From NCBI GenBank assembly GCA_947501565.1, contig CANMWJ010000013.1, forward strand, positions 62,001 to 126,000: 64,000 bases of DNA, given 5' to 3'. The notes under the pieces are model-generated. The model had not been told where the DNA came from. It was given only the letters and a program-made list of their open reading frames with translations, and ran no database searches. Numbering within the stretch: position 1 is the stretch's first letter; each line of letters opens with the position of its first letter. The DNA comes from an uncultured Marinobacterium sp. Lineage in GTDB: Bacteria; Pseudomonadota; Gammaproteobacteria; Pseudomonadales; Balneatricaceae. The translations under genes were made by a program, and so were the position numbers. This document shows positions 7,906 through 16,757 of this stretch, one piece after another.

Positions 7906-9189
7906 TCAGAACCGATCGATACGGTACGGATTCAGATCGATCTCGCTGCTACCGCCGGTCACCAGTTCGGTGATGATGCGACCGGTACGCGGCCCCAGTA
8001 CCAGCCCCATATGCTGGTGGCCAAAAGCGTAGAGCACGTTGCCGTAATTCGGACATTCACCGATCACCGGCAGGCTGTCGGTGATTGATGGACGGTGCCC
8101 CATCCACTTTACGTGATCGGTGGTGTCGATCTGCGGGAACAGGGTTTTGGCGTGGTGCAGCAGGCGGTCGCAGAAGTCGTAGTTCGGATCGGCTTTCAGG
8201 CCACCAAATTCGACGAGACCCGCAAAGCGGATACCGCCCTCCATCGGTGTGGCGACCAGCTTGCCCGCAGAGAACATGATCGGCGCGTGCAGCTCGATGC
8301 CCGGATTCTGGATCTGTACGTGGTAACCGCGCTCCGATTCCAGCGGTACCTTGTGACCCAGCTGCTCGGCCAGTTTGGCAGACCAGGCGCCCCCGGCGAT
8401 CACCAGACGATTGACCGGATAGATCCCGCGGTCGGTCACGATGCCATTCACCTGACCGTTTTCACGGCGCAGTTCACGCACCTCGCCGGTGATCAGCTCA
8501 CCGCCCTGTTCGACAAAGTGTTTCGCCATGGTTTTCACCAGCATGCCGGGGTTGGGTGAGAAACCGTGGTTGTGAAGGGAGACGGCGAAGTTGAACTCCG
8601 GGGATACCGCTTCTTCTGCGTTGTGGACCTCCGCACCCTCCAGCAGATCGTAAGTGTTGCCGAACTTGCTGCGGGTTTCCCACGCCAGTTTGTCCGCGTC
8701 GAACGCCGCACGGTCTTTGTAGAGGTAGTAGTAAGGTGCAGCTTTGGCGTACGCCTCGGCGCCGGTCATCATCGCCTGATCCAGATGCAGACGAGTGGCG
8801 TCCTTCAACAGTGCCGCCAGCGACTGGCTGATGTGGCGGAAGCGTTGCATGCGGGTGTTCATGGCAAAGGAGGTGCCCCAGCCGGTGAGCTTGGGCAGGT
8901 AACCCAGTGGCAGCGACAGTGGGCCGTGCGGATCCAGCAGCAGCTGTGGCAGGGTCCAGAGGAAGCCAGGTGTTGCTACCGGGATGCAGCCACATTCGGC
9001 GAAGATACCCGCATTGCCGTGCGAGGTGGCGTCCGCCGGGGGCAGTTTGTCGATTACCGCCACCTTCAGGCCTTTGGCCTGCAGCTGTACGGCGCAGGAG
9101 ATACCGATAATGCCCGCACCGATCACGGTGACGTCAGGCACGCCGGATGCTGTGTGGGTGTTTGGCTCGGAGTGGTCTAGCGTAGCCAT
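7906..9189 (-). CDS. dadA: D-amino acid dehydrogenase (DadA family FAD oxidoreductase)
   Basis: The start is set at ATG 9189, giving 427 residues, close to the 432 of E. coli DadA; a longer frame to 9315 adds an atypical N-terminus. The FAD-binding Rossmann motif is GAGIIG (24-29), followed by the acidic end of the second strand in VAVIDK. The segment SHGNAGIFAECGCIPVATPG and the C-terminal GHQHMGLVLGPRTGR match DadA-type enzymes, which oxidise D-amino acids to 2-oxo acids and pass electrons to the respiratory chain. Imine products would be handled by the RidA protein of the same cluster. The true substrate could also be a D-imino acid such as hydroxyproline. Confidence 0.82.
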   Translation of the reverse strand: MATLDHSEPNTHTASGVPDVTVIGAGIIGISCAVQLQAKGLKVAVIDKLPPADATSHGNAGIFAECGCIPVATPGFLWTLPQLLLDPHGPLSLPLGYLPKLTGWGTSFAMNTRMQRFRHISQSLAALLKDATRLHLDQAMMTGAEAYAKAAPYYYLYKDRAAFDADKLAWETRSKFGNTYDLLEGAEVHNAEEAVSPEFNFAVSLHNHGFSPNPGMLVKTMAKHFVEQGGELITGEVRELRRENGQVNGIVTDRGIYPVNRLVIAGGAWSAKLAEQLGHKVPLESERGYHVQIQNPGIELHAPIMFSAGKLVATPMEGGIRFAGLVEFGGLKADPNYDFCDRLLHHAKTLFPQIDTTDHVKWMGHRPSITDSLPVIGECPNYGNVLYAFGHQHMGLVLGPRTGRIITELVTGGSSEIDLNPYRIDRF

Positions 9190-9300
9190 AGTTGGAGTAT
9201 TCTCCGGTCGTTTGCGACGGTTCAGGCGGTAGTTAAGGCAAAGGGCTGCCCTGCCATCCGCAGACGACATAGTTGATTGATACAGGGGGTTACGAGAGAG

Positions 9301-9322
9301 GGCCGGGGTTTTCACCCCGGCC
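9301..9322 (-). terminator. Stem-loop between dctM and dadA
   Basis: Perfect 9 bp inverted repeat GGCCGGGGT/ACCCCGGCC with a 4-base loop, just after the permease stop codon. There is no T-run after it, so it may be a processing or attenuation hairpin that lowers dadA expression relative to the transporter. Confidence 0.5.
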
Positions 9323-9334
9323 GGATTTGGGCGG

Positions 9335-10645
9335 TTAGCCTGGTGTCTGCTTCATGTTTTCCGGCAGGTAGGTGGCCAGTTCCGGGAACATCACCAGGAT
9401 ACCAACCATCACCACCATCAGCAGGAACATCGGGAAGGCGGTCTTGGCGATGTAACCGATCGGTTTCTTGGTCATGCCCTGCATGACGAACAGGTTGAAG
9501 CCGATTGGCGGTGTGATTTGGGCCATCTCGACCACCACCACGATGAAGATACCGAACCACAGCAGGTCGATACCCGCCTGGCGGATCATCGGTTCCACCA
9601 CCGCCATGGTCAGGACCACGGAGGAGATGCCGTCGAGGAACATGCCGACGATGATGTAGAAACACATCAGCGCGAAGATCAGCGTCAGCGGTGACAGCTC
9701 CAGTGAGCCGATATACTCAGCCAAGGTGGATGGCAGACCGGTGAAACCCATCGCCAGCGCAAGGAAGGCCGCACCGGCCAGGATCAGCGCGATCATGCAG
9801 GAGGTGCGGGTAGCCCCCATCAGACTCTCGATAAAGGTGTCCTTGGTCAGGGAACCCTGTACCAACGCCAGCGTCAGCGCACCGATCACACCAAAGGCGG
9901 CGGATTCGGTGGCAGTCGCCACGCCGGTGTAGATGGTGCCGATCACCAGCCCGATCAGCAGGATCACCGGGATCAGGAAGCGGGAGTTATATAGCTTCTG
10001 GCCGAAGCTCATACGCTCCTCTTTTGGCGGCACTTCGTGACGGCGTACAAAGGACCAGACCGCGATGTAGCCCATAAACAGACCGGCCAGTACCAGACCC
10101 GGGAAGACACCCGCCATAAACAGCTTGGAGATCGACTCGTTGATGGTCACGCCGTAGACGATCAGCGTCAGGGACGGCGGAATCATCAGGCCTAAGGTGG
10201 AGGCGCCGACCAGCGTACCCAGGGTCATATAGTCCGGGTAACCGCGACGGCGCAGCTCCGGAATCGACATCTTGCCGACGGTGGTCAGGGTTGCGGCAGA
10301 GGAGCCCGATACAGCAGCGAACACGGTACAGCCCACCACGTTGGTGTGCAGCAGCTGGCCCGGCAGGCCCGCCATCCAGGGCGCGAGCCCCTTGAACATA
10401 TCTTCCGACAGACGGGTGCGGAACAGGATCTCACCCATCCAGATAAACAGTGGCAGCGCGGTCAGCGTCCAGCTGGCAGAGCCGGACCAGATTGCGGTAA
10501 ACATCGCATCGCCGGTCGGACGGCTGGTGAACAGCTCCATACCAACGAAGGCTACACCCAACAGCGCCAGTCCGATCCAGACGCCGCTGCCGAGCAGGAA
10601 AAACAGTGTAAACAGGAAAATACCTGTGAGTGTCAGCTCATCCAT
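9335..10645 (-). CDS. TRAP transporter large permease (DctM family)
   Basis: A 436-residue, highly hydrophobic protein with about 12 predicted membrane helices. It is the sodium-coupled transport subunit of a tripartite ATP-independent periplasmic transporter. DctM motifs are seen: AVSGSSAATLTTVGKMSIP, the LGLMIPPSLTLIVYG segment and ITPPIGFNLFVMQG near the C-terminus. Its ATG overlaps the stop codon of the small permease gene (TGATG), which indicates translational coupling. The neighbouring dadA and ridA genes suggest an amino or imino acid substrate rather than a C4-dicarboxylate. Confidence 0.93.
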   Translation of the reverse strand: MDELTLTGIFLFTLFFLLGSGVWIGLALLGVAFVGMELFTSRPTGDAMFTAIWSGSASWTLTALPLFIWMGEILFRTRLSEDMFKGLAPWMAGLPGQLLHTNVVGCTVFAAVSGSSAATLTTVGKMSIPELRRRGYPDYMTLGTLVGASTLGLMIPPSLTLIVYGVTINESISKLFMAGVFPGLVLAGLFMGYIAVWSFVRRHEVPPKEERMSFGQKLYNSRFLIPVILLIGLVIGTIYTGVATATESAAFGVIGALTLALVQGSLTKDTFIESLMGATRTSCMIALILAGAAFLALAMGFTGLPSTLAEYIGSLELSPLTLIFALMCFYIIVGMFLDGISSVVLTMAVVEPMIRQAGIDLLWFGIFIVVVVEMAQITPPIGFNLFVMQGMTKKPIGYIAKTAFPMFLLMVVMVGILVMFPELATYLPENMKQTPG

Positions 10646-11214
10646 CAGAACTCCTCCCCTTCAACGTGGTGCTCTTCAGCAAAGGTGTCGTCGTGACCCA
10701 TCAGGGTACGTACCAGGTGATCCAGCAGGGCGATGGTGAAGATCACCGAACCGATCGCCACGGCGGACTGCGGAATCCACAGTGGGGTGGCGTCCTGTCC
10801 CTGGGAGATGTCGTGGATCAGGTGGGAGAGCTGAACGTTACGGATCGAGTAATACGCCAGATACCCCGCCAGTAGGGATGCGATGCTGAGGCACCAGATA
10901 TCCAGAGCGCGGCGCATTTTGCCCTTGGCGATGTTCAGCACCAGGCTGACGCGGATATGGGCGTTGTTGTTCAGGGTGTAGGCCAGCGCGAAAAAGGAGG
11001 AGGCGGCCATGCAGTAACCGGCGTAATCGGTGGAGCCTGGGAACTGGACGCCCAGCCAGCGACAGACCATCTGGGCGACGATGATGCCCAGAATCGCCAG
11101 CAGGAACAGCGCTGCTAGCGCACCGGACGTCAGATACAGCGTATCCAGACCTTTGCGCAGCAGCGATTTGCCTGCCGTACGGGTGTTTTCCCGGGTCATA
11201 GTTTCGGTAGTCAT
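10645..11214 (-). CDS. TRAP transporter small permease (DctQ family)
   Basis: A 189-residue membrane protein with four predicted helices, as usual for DctQ. Segments such as QFPGSTDYAGYCMAASSFFALA are typical of the family. It links the periplasmic binding protein to the large permease. The gene is separated from the binding-protein gene by 144 bp containing two hairpins and is coupled to the large permease gene by a TGATG overlap. The C-terminal tail is acidic and cytosolic. Confidence 0.92.
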   Translation of the reverse strand: MTTETMTRENTRTAGKSLLRKGLDTLYLTSGALAALFLLAILGIIVAQMVCRWLGVQFPGSTDYAGYCMAASSFFALAYTLNNNAHIRVSLVLNIAKGKMRRALDIWCLSIASLLAGYLAYYSIRNVQLSHLIHDISQGQDATPLWIPQSAVAIGSVIFTIALLDHLVRTLMGHDDTFAEEHHVEGEEF

Positions 11215-11286
11215 GGTGGTTAGCGTTCTTCTTATATTAGTCGTGCAACGGGCACTGCATCCCTGTCAGTGCAGAAAAGGCACGAT

Positions 11287-11351
11287 TACCCCGACGAGGA
11301 GCGGGGTATCGCGCAAGGGAGGTGCCCCGGATTTTCAGCGATCTCCGGGGC
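11287..11351 (-). promoter_or_regulatory. Two stem-loops between dctP and dctQ
   Basis: TACCCCG/CGGGGTA at 11287-11293 and 11302-11308, and GCCCCGGA/TCCGGGGC at 11324-11331 and 11344-11351, are both perfect inverted repeats. They follow the binding-protein stop codon. Such hairpins commonly protect the abundant binding-protein mRNA or partly terminate transcription before the permease genes. Confidence 0.6.
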
Positions 11352-11358
11352 TGAGCTC

Positions 11359-12342
11359 TTACTTACGGTACGCGTCCAGGATCGCCTGACCACGGTCACC
11401 GGCGTGCTTCAGCCACTCGGCGGTCATGGTGTCGCCGATCGCTTTGAAGTCCGTCGCCAGATTCTCACCCGCTGGCTGTACGGTCATGCCGTTTTTCTGC
11501 AGCTGTTCGATGTACCAGCCTGCCAGCTGTTCGGAGCGTGCTGCACCGGCTTTCTCTGCCATCAGCGCCAGACCTTTAACGATGTTTTGGGTATCTTTAT
11601 CCAGATCGTTCCACGCCTGCTTGTTCACGAACACGTAGTTGCGTGGCAGCCATACTTTCACGTCGTACCAGTGGGTCAGGTGTTCCCACACCTTACGGTC
11701 GTAACCGGTGGCACCGGAGGAGATGAAGGATTCAGCAACGCCGGTCGCCAGCGCTTGGCTCAGTTCGGACGCTTCTACCTGTACTGGTACGGCGCCGGCC
11801 AGCTCGGCCATACGCGCGGTGGCGCTGTTGTAAGAGCGGAATTTCACGCCCTGCAGGTCCGCAGTGCCGTTCAGCTCTTTCTTAGCGTAGAAACCACCCG
11901 GAGGCCATGGCACGGAGTACAGCAGTACCAGATTGTGTTTATCCAGCAGTTTTTCCAGCTCCGGACGAGCCGCTTTCATCAGTGCATCGGACTCTTCGAA
12001 GGAGGTCGCCAGGAACGGTACGGAATCGAAGGCGAACAGCGCGTCTTCGTTGGCGTGGGCGGAGAGGATACGCTCACCGATCTGTGCCTGACCGGTCTGC
12101 ACTGCACGTTTGATCTCGTTGCCCTTGAACAGGGAACCACCACCGTGCACCTTGATCTCCAGCTCACCGCCGGTGGCGATCTTTACCGCTTCGGCGAACG
12201 CCTTGGCGTTCTGGGTGTGGAAGTTAGAATCGGTGTATGCCATCGGCATATCCCACTTCTCGCCAGCCATAGCGAAGGTGCTGGATACCGCCAGCGTCGC
12301 CGCCGCAATATGCTTGATCAGTTTATTCAGTTTCATAGCCAT
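11359..12342 (-). CDS. TRAP transporter periplasmic binding protein (DctP family)
   Basis: A 327-residue protein if it starts at ATG 12342; a GTG at 12354 and an ATG at 12336 are alternatives. A signal peptide with cleavage after FAMA precedes the mature domain, which starts EKWDMPMAYTDSNFH. The DctP/TAXI-type fold is indicated by QGVKFRSYNSATARMAELAGA, which contains the conserved arginine that binds the ligand carboxylate. The protein captures substrate in the periplasm and delivers it to the Q/M permease encoded next. The ligand is inferred from context to be an amino or imino acid. Confidence 0.92.
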   Translation of the reverse strand: MAMKLNKLIKHIAAATLAVSSTFAMAGEKWDMPMAYTDSNFHTQNAKAFAEAVKIATGGELEIKVHGGGSLFKGNEIKRAVQTGQAQIGERILSAHANEDALFAFDSVPFLATSFEESDALMKAARPELEKLLDKHNLVLLYSVPWPPGGFYAKKELNGTADLQGVKFRSYNSATARMAELAGAVPVQVEASELSQALATGVAESFISSGATGYDRKVWEHLTHWYDVKVWLPRNYVFVNKQAWNDLDKDTQNIVKGLALMAEKAGAARSEQLAGWYIEQLQKNGMTVQPAGENLATDFKAIGDTMTAEWLKHAGDRGQAILDAYRK

Positions 12343-12391
12343 GTTTCGTTTCACCTGTTGATCTATTTATTGTTCTACCGGGTGTAGGGTT

Positions 12392-12453
12392 ATTCAAGTA
12401 GCCCTAAGCGATTCAAGTAGCTCTAAGCTAAGTGACTCAAGTGGTACTGAGCG
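12392..12453 (+). repeat. Three imperfect direct repeats between ridA and dctP
   Basis: Units of about 19 bp at 12392-12410, 12411-12430 and 12435-12453 share the pattern nnTCAAGTnGnnCTnAGCn. They lie between the ridA stop and the binding-protein start. They could be regulator or RNA-binding sites. Confidence 0.55.
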
Positions 12454-12472
12454 ATGTATCGGTGGATACATC
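12453..12472 (-). terminator. Hairpin overlapping the ridA stop codon
   Basis: Perfect 8 bp inverted repeat GATGTATC/GATACATC with a 4-base loop that includes two bases of the ridA stop codon. There is no T-run. A role as an attenuator or stability element between ridA and the transporter genes is inferred. Confidence 0.45.
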
Positions 12473-12818
12473 AAACGGCAGCGATGCAGGACATCTCTAC
12501 CAGCAGGGACGGACGTGCCATACGTGCTTCCACACAAGCACGGGCCGGGGCCTGACCCTCTTCAGTCCAGGCATCCCAGACTTCGTTCATCGCTGCAAAA
12601 TCTTTCATGTCGCGAACATACACCGTCACGGAGAGCAGTTTGCTCTTGTCGCTGCCAACCTCGGCCAGCAGGGCTTCGATCTTCTCCAGCGTGGAGGCGG
12701 TCTGTTCACGAATACCCACGGTTTCGTCAGCAGGCACCTGACCACAGAGGTAAGCCACGTTGTTATGGATCACGGCGCGGCTCATACGCTGGCCGCTGTC
12801 ATGACGTTCGATAGACAT
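12471..12818 (-). CDS. RidA/YjgF/YER057c/UK114-family protein
   Basis: A 115-residue protein of the RidA superfamily. Members hydrolyse reactive enamine or imine intermediates formed by amino-acid-metabolising enzymes, or act as related deaminases. The C-terminal [19 protein letters not shown] stretch contains the conserved arginine that binds the substrate carboxylate, and a final acidic residue in LVEM is also typical. It is the first gene of the transporter-dadA set, which fits removal of the imines made by DadA. The ribosome site GGAGAG supports ATG 12818. Confidence 0.88.
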   Translation of the reverse strand: MSIERHDSGQRMSRAVIHNNVAYLCGQVPADETVGIREQTASTLEKIEALLAEVGSDKSKLLSVTVYVRDMKDFAAMNEVWDAWTEEGQAPARACVEARMARPSLLVEMSCIAAV

Positions 12819-12840
12819 TGAGTGTTCTCTCCAACCTAAC

Positions 12841-12855
12841 TGCGCAAAGTGCGCA
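12841..12855 (+). promoter_or_regulatory. Candidate LysR-type operator
   Basis: The sequence TGCGCAAAGTGCGCA is a near-perfect dyad, of T-N13-A form, in the divergent promoter region of ridA and the LysR gene. The position fits a LysR-regulator site, but there is no direct support. Confidence 0.35.
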
Positions 12856-12966
12856 TCAATTTCTGTGCTTCTCGACGGGACCTATTATTATTGGCGGTGG
12901 TCTATAAGTTCCAATACAATTATGTCAACGATCTATGCAAAATCCTTATGGGTAGGGTAAAACACT

Positions 12967-13896
12967 ATGAATTCCAAACAGTTATCTGCGTTCCGTGCGG
13001 TGATGCTGGCCGGCTCGATGAGTGATGCCTCGCGTATGCTCTACGTGTCGCAACCTGCAGTATCGCGCCTGATCAAGGATCTGGAGGAGTCGCTGGGTTT
13101 TACTCTGTTTGACCGCCGCAACAGCCGTCTCTACCCGACCCAGGCTGCGCATGCGTTCTACCGCGAGGTGGAGCGACACTTTATCGGGATGGATAACCTC
13201 TCCCAGGCGGCTGACCAGATCCGCATGATGCGCAGCGGCCGTCTGCGTATCGCGGTGATGCCCGCGCTGGCGTTCAGCGCCATGCCAACGGTGGTGAGCC
13301 GGTTCCTGAAAAGCCACGGTGATGTATCCGCCACCTTCTCGCCGCACCTGTCGCCGGAGGTGGTGAATCGTGTGGGTGCGCAGCAGTTTGATCTGGGGTT
13401 GGCGATGCTGCCGGTGGATAGCAAGGAGATCGCCTTCGGGGCCTGCTACAAGGTGAACTGCCAGTGCATCGCACCCGCCGGGCACCGTTTTGCCGAGCAG
13501 AAACGGGTCAACGCTGCCGATCTGGACCGGGAGCCGTTTGTGGCGATCGGCGCGCAGAACACCATCACCCGTTTCCGCATCGACGTGGCGATCAAGGAGA
13601 GCCTGGCGCGTCCCGATGAGCGGATCGAAACCCCGCTGTTCTCCACCGCCGCCTCGCTGGTGAAAGAGGGGCTGGGGGTCTCCATCGTCGACCCGTTCAC
13701 CGCGCATCAGTTTGCGCAGCAGGGTGTGGTGGCACGGCCGTTCGATCCGGGTATTCCTCTCTACTTCGGTTTTATCAGCCCGGTGAACCGGCCGATCTCC
13801 GGTTTGGCGCAGGAGTTCATCGACAGCTTTGAAGCTTACGCCGCCTACAATGTGCCGCTGACGCCGATCGATCCCGAGGAGGTGGGGGTAGCCTGA
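12967..13896 (+). CDS. LysR-family transcriptional regulator
   Basis: A 309-residue regulator. The N-terminal winged helix-turn-helix is clear (residues 1-60: AFRAVMLAGSMSDASRMLYV then SQPAVSRLIKDLEESLGFTL), followed by a linker helix and an effector-binding domain of periplasmic-binding-protein type. It is transcribed divergently from the ridA-TRAP-dadA set, 148 bp apart, the usual arrangement for a LysR activator and its target. The inducer is probably the transported substrate. Resemblance to NocR/OccR-type regulators of opine and arginine catabolism is an impression only. Confidence 0.92.
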   Translation: MNSKQLSAFRAVMLAGSMSDASRMLYVSQPAVSRLIKDLEESLGFTLFDRRNSRLYPTQAAHAFYREVERHFIGMDNLSQAADQIRMMRSGRLRIAVMPALAFSAMPTVVSRFLKSHGDVSATFSPHLSPEVVNRVGAQQFDLGLAMLPVDSKEIAFGACYKVNCQCIAPAGHRFAEQKRVNAADLDREPFVAIGAQNTITRFRIDVAIKESLARPDERIETPLFSTAASLVKEGLGVSIVDPFTAHQFAQQGVVARPFDPGIPLYFGFISPVNRPISGLAQEFIDSFEAYAAYNVPLTPIDPEEVGVA

Positions 13897-13981
13897 GCGC
13901 AGCGGCTCGGTTACTATCGCGATCTCTCTTCCCGACATCTTTTTCTGTGGCTTCTCCTGAATCCAATCAGGGAGAAGTTCT

Positions 13982-14905
13982 GTGCACATTCATATTCCCC
14001 CGCACGATCTGTGGCGGGGATTGTTCTATGGCCTGTTGGCGGCGCTGATCTGGAGCGGCCACAGTACGGCGACTACGCTGGGCCTGCAGGCGGGCCTGAC
14101 GCCCACCGATATCACCGGGTTGCGCGCACTGGTGGCGGGCGTCCTGCTCTGGCCCTACCTGCTCAAACGCTGGCGACTGGTGCGCCGTCTTGGGCTCTGG
14201 CGCTGCCTGCTGATGATCGGCTGCGTTGGCGTGCCTTTTGGTCTGCTCAACAGCGCCGCGCTGCAGTTTGCGCCGGTCTCCCACGCCGGGGTGATCGCGT
14301 TGGGGCTGGTTCCGCTGATGGCGATGCTGCTGGTGCGTGTGCTCTACCAACAGCCACTGGGCGCTCCCGCTTTGCTGAGCATGGCGGTGATGCTGGTGGG
14401 CCTGGGGGTGTTCGGCGCATCAGCCTTTTCCCAAACTAATTCAATGAGTTGGATCGGCGACCTACTGTTGCTGGCCTGCGCGTTGCTCTGGGCGCTGTTC
14501 AGTGTCTGTACTACACGCTGGCAGGTGCCGTCGCTGCTGGCGGTGGCAATCACCAGCGTGGGTTCGTTGCCGTTTGTTGCTTTCTGGTTGTGGCTCTGGC
14601 CACCCACGTTCTCGGCAATCCCCCTAAGTGACTGGCTGTTCCAGGCGTTCTATCAGGGTGTGCTGGTGGCGGGTGTAGCGATCTACGCGATCAGTCGGGC
14701 GGGCGCGGCATTAGGTGCGCAAAAGGCGGCGTTGTTCAGCGCGCTGGCACCGGGTGGTGCGGCGATCATGGGTTGGTTGGTATTGGCGCAGCCGGTGACG
14801 GATCTACAGTGGATCGGAATCGGTGTGGTGACGCTGGGGATGGTGATGGCGCTGGTCAGTCGGGAGAGGATCAAACCCGCGACTGCGTCCAAGGCGAAAG
14901 CCTAA
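13982..14905 (+). CDS. EamA/DMT-superfamily transporter
   Basis: A 307-residue inner-membrane protein with about ten predicted helices arranged as two EamA repeats (about 15-145 and 155-290). The start is GTG 13982, with GGGAGAAG eight bases upstream. Members such as RhaT, YdcZ and RhtA export or import small metabolites. Substrate cannot be assigned. The first repeat has the usual AALIWSGHSTATTLGLQAG entry helix. It lies 85 bp after the LysR gene and may be cotranscribed with it. Confidence 0.85.
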   Translation: MHIHIPPHDLWRGLFYGLLAALIWSGHSTATTLGLQAGLTPTDITGLRALVAGVLLWPYLLKRWRLVRRLGLWRCLLMIGCVGVPFGLLNSAALQFAPVSHAGVIALGLVPLMAMLLVRVLYQQPLGAPALLSMAVMLVGLGVFGASAFSQTNSMSWIGDLLLLACALLWALFSVCTTRWQVPSLLAVAITSVGSLPFVAFWLWLWPPTFSAIPLSDWLFQAFYQGVLVAGVAIYAISRAGAALGAQKAALFSALAPGGAAIMGWLVLAQPVTDLQWIGIGVVTLGMVMALVSRERIKPATASKAKA

Positions 14906-14929
14906 GGGGTTAGGGCGAAGGGAGAAACG

Positions 14930-14954
14930 CAGAGCCTGTGACACACAGGCTCTG
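14930..14954. terminator. Hairpin between the DMT gene and rph
   Basis: Perfect 11 bp inverted repeat CAGAGCCTGTG/CACAGGCTCTG with a 3-base loop, placed between converging genes. T-runs are weak on both sides; it probably acts in both directions. Confidence 0.65.
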
Positions 14955-14971
14955 TGCTTGAGCGTGGGGGA

Positions 14972-15742
14972 TTACTCCGCCAGTGCTTTTTTCTGCAGTT
15001 CGGCCAGCTCGGTCACACCTTTCTTCGCCAGATCCAGCATCTTGTTCAGCTCGTCCTGGGTGTAAGGTGCACCTTCGGCAGTACCTTGTACTTCGATAAA
15101 ACCGCCGGAACCGGTCATGATCACGTTCATGTCGGTTTCCGCTTTGGAGTCTTCCGCATAATCCAGATCCAGTACCGCTTCACCTTCGTAGATGCCCACG
15201 GATACCGCTGCGATCTCGTGTTTCAGCGGGTTACCTTTCATGGCGCCGTTTTTGTCCTGCTTCAGCACGTTAATGGCGTCAACCAGCGCCACGTAAGCAC
15301 CGGTGATGGATGCGGTGCGGGTGCCGCCATCCGCCTGAATCACGTCACAGTCGATAGTGATGGTGTTTTCGCCCAGCTTGTTCAGGTCCAGCGCGGCACG
15401 CAGGCTGCGGCCGATCAGACGCTGAATCTCAACGGTACGACCACCCTGTTTACCACGGGCCGCTTCACGGTCGCAACGACTGCCGGTGGAGCGTGGCAGC
15501 ATGCCGTATTCTGCGGTTACCCAGCCACTGCCGCTGCCACGCAGGAAACGTGGTACGCCACGATCAACGGACGCAGTACAGATCACCTTGGTGTTACCAA
15601 ACTCAACCAGCACAGACCCCTCTGCGTGGCAGGTGAAGTTACGGGTAATTTTCACCGGGCGCATCTGGTCCGGTTCGCGACCGCTCGGACGCAGTTTGTT
15701 CAGGCCGAGGTTTTGCAGCTGTTCAGAGATGCTGGAGCTCAT
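14972..15742 (-). CDS. rph: Ribonuclease PH
   Basis: A phosphorolytic 3'-5' exoribonuclease that trims tRNA 3' ends. Seen are the N-terminal [15 protein letters not shown] segment, the phosphate-binding [19 protein letters not shown] region and the catalytic-site segment [21 protein letters not shown] 15742 gives 256 residues, about 18 longer at the N-terminus than E. coli RNase PH; a GTG at 15778 would be longer still. It is divergent from yicC, a conserved gammaproteobacterial arrangement. Confidence 0.95.
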   Translation of the reverse strand: MSSSISEQLQNLGLNKLRPSGREPDQMRPVKITRNFTCHAEGSVLVEFGNTKVICTASVDRGVPRFLRGSGSGWVTAEYGMLPRSTGSRCDREAARGKQGGRTVEIQRLIGRSLRAALDLNKLGENTITIDCDVIQADGGTRTASITGAYVALVDAINVLKQDKNGAMKGNPLKHEIAAVSVGIYEGEAVLDLDYAEDSKAETDMNVIMTGSGGFIEVQGTAEGAPYTQDELNKMLDLAKKGVTELAELQKKALAE

Positions 15743-15845
15743 AGATATGTAACTACCGTTGCTTGTTCCGGGCGGCACATTAGCAGCAGCGCGCCCTTGG
15801 CTGTTAGAATGTTGAAAGCCTGCATTCTAATCGAGAAATAGTGAT

Positions 15846-16715
15846 ATGACACGTAGTATGACCGCATTTGCCCGGCAGGAAGCCGAGCACCCTTGGGGTT
15901 CCCTGATCTGGGAGATTCGCTCTGTAAACCACCGCTACCTGGAGCCACACCTGCGTCTGCCGGAAAGCCTGCGTGATCTGGAAGGTTCTCTGCGTGAGAA
16001 GCTGCGTAAGACGCTGAGCCGCGGCAAGGTGGAGTGCACCCTGCGTTTCCACCCGGAAGCCCAGGCCCAGCAGCTGACCGTGAACACCGACTTCGCCAAG
16101 GAGCTGATCGCTGCCGCCGACGAAGTGGCCGCACTCTCTCTTTCCGGTAACACCCAGCCGATGAATCCGCTCGACGTGTTGCGCTGGCCGGGCGTATTGC
16201 AGGACGCACAGATCGATATGGATCAGGTGAAAGCGGAAGCGCTGAAACTGTTCGGCAGCGCACTGGACGATCTGGTAGCGGGTCGCGAGCGTGAAGGTGC
16301 CGAACTGAACAACCTGATCGAACAGCGTCTGGTCTCCATCGCCGAGATCGTAGTGGAAGTGCGCAGTAAACTGCCGGAGATCCTGCAGGCCCAGCGCGAC
16401 AACCTGCGCAGCCGTCTGGATGAACTGAAGGACGAGCTGGACGAAGGCCGTCTGGAGCAGGAGATGGTAATGCTGGCGCAGAAAGCGGACGTCGACGAAG
16501 AGATGGACCGCCTCAACACCCACGTGCAGGAAGTGCGCCGCGTACTGAAGCAGAAGGGCCCGATCGGCCGCCGCCTCGACTTCCTGATGCAGGAACTGAA
16601 CCGTGAAGCCAACACCCTCTCATCCAAGTCTATCGTGGCTGAAACGACTCAATGCGCAGTGGAATTGAAGGTGCTGATCGAACAGATGCGCGAGCAGATC
16701 CAGAATATTGAGTAA
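15846..16715 (+). CDS. yicC: YicC-family endoribonuclease
   Basis: A 289-residue YicC-family protein: YicC N-terminal domain beginning MTRSMTAFARQE and the C-terminal DUF1732 domain ending LNREANTLSSKS then VELKVLIEQMREQIQNIE. E. coli YicC is a metal-dependent endoribonuclease involved in small-RNA turnover. In many relatives yicC is followed by gmk; here the next 6.6 kb are other genes, including an island. A strong terminator follows directly. Confidence 0.95.
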   Translation: MTRSMTAFARQEAEHPWGSLIWEIRSVNHRYLEPHLRLPESLRDLEGSLREKLRKTLSRGKVECTLRFHPEAQAQQLTVNTDFAKELIAAADEVAALSLSGNTQPMNPLDVLRWPGVLQDAQIDMDQVKAEALKLFGSALDDLVAGREREGAELNNLIEQRLVSIAEIVVEVRSKLPEILQAQRDNLRSRLDELKDELDEGRLEQEMVMLAQKADVDEEMDRLNTHVQEVRRVLKQKGPIGRRLDFLMQELNREANTLSSKSIVAETTQCAVELKVLIEQMREQIQNIE

Positions 16716-16722
16716 TGTCTCT

Positions 16723-16757
16723 GGGTGTTTTTTCGTGAAAACACCCAACCTTCTTTC
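16723..16757 (+). terminator. Terminator after yicC
   Basis: Perfect 9 bp inverted repeat GGGTGTTTT/AAAACACCC with a 6-base loop (16723-16746), followed by a T/C-rich stretch. It isolates yicC from the island genes. Confidence 0.75.

Noticed and set aside
7799-8032. A 77-codon frame in the gap before dadA
   Set aside because: It runs into the dadA coding region on the opposite strand and has no recognisable features.
11269-12387. A 372-codon frame antisense to the TRAP binding-protein gene
   Set aside because: No family match by eye and full overlap with a clear gene.
12982-13989. A 335-codon frame antisense to the LysR gene
   Set aside because: Arg/His-rich shadow frame with no ribosome site.
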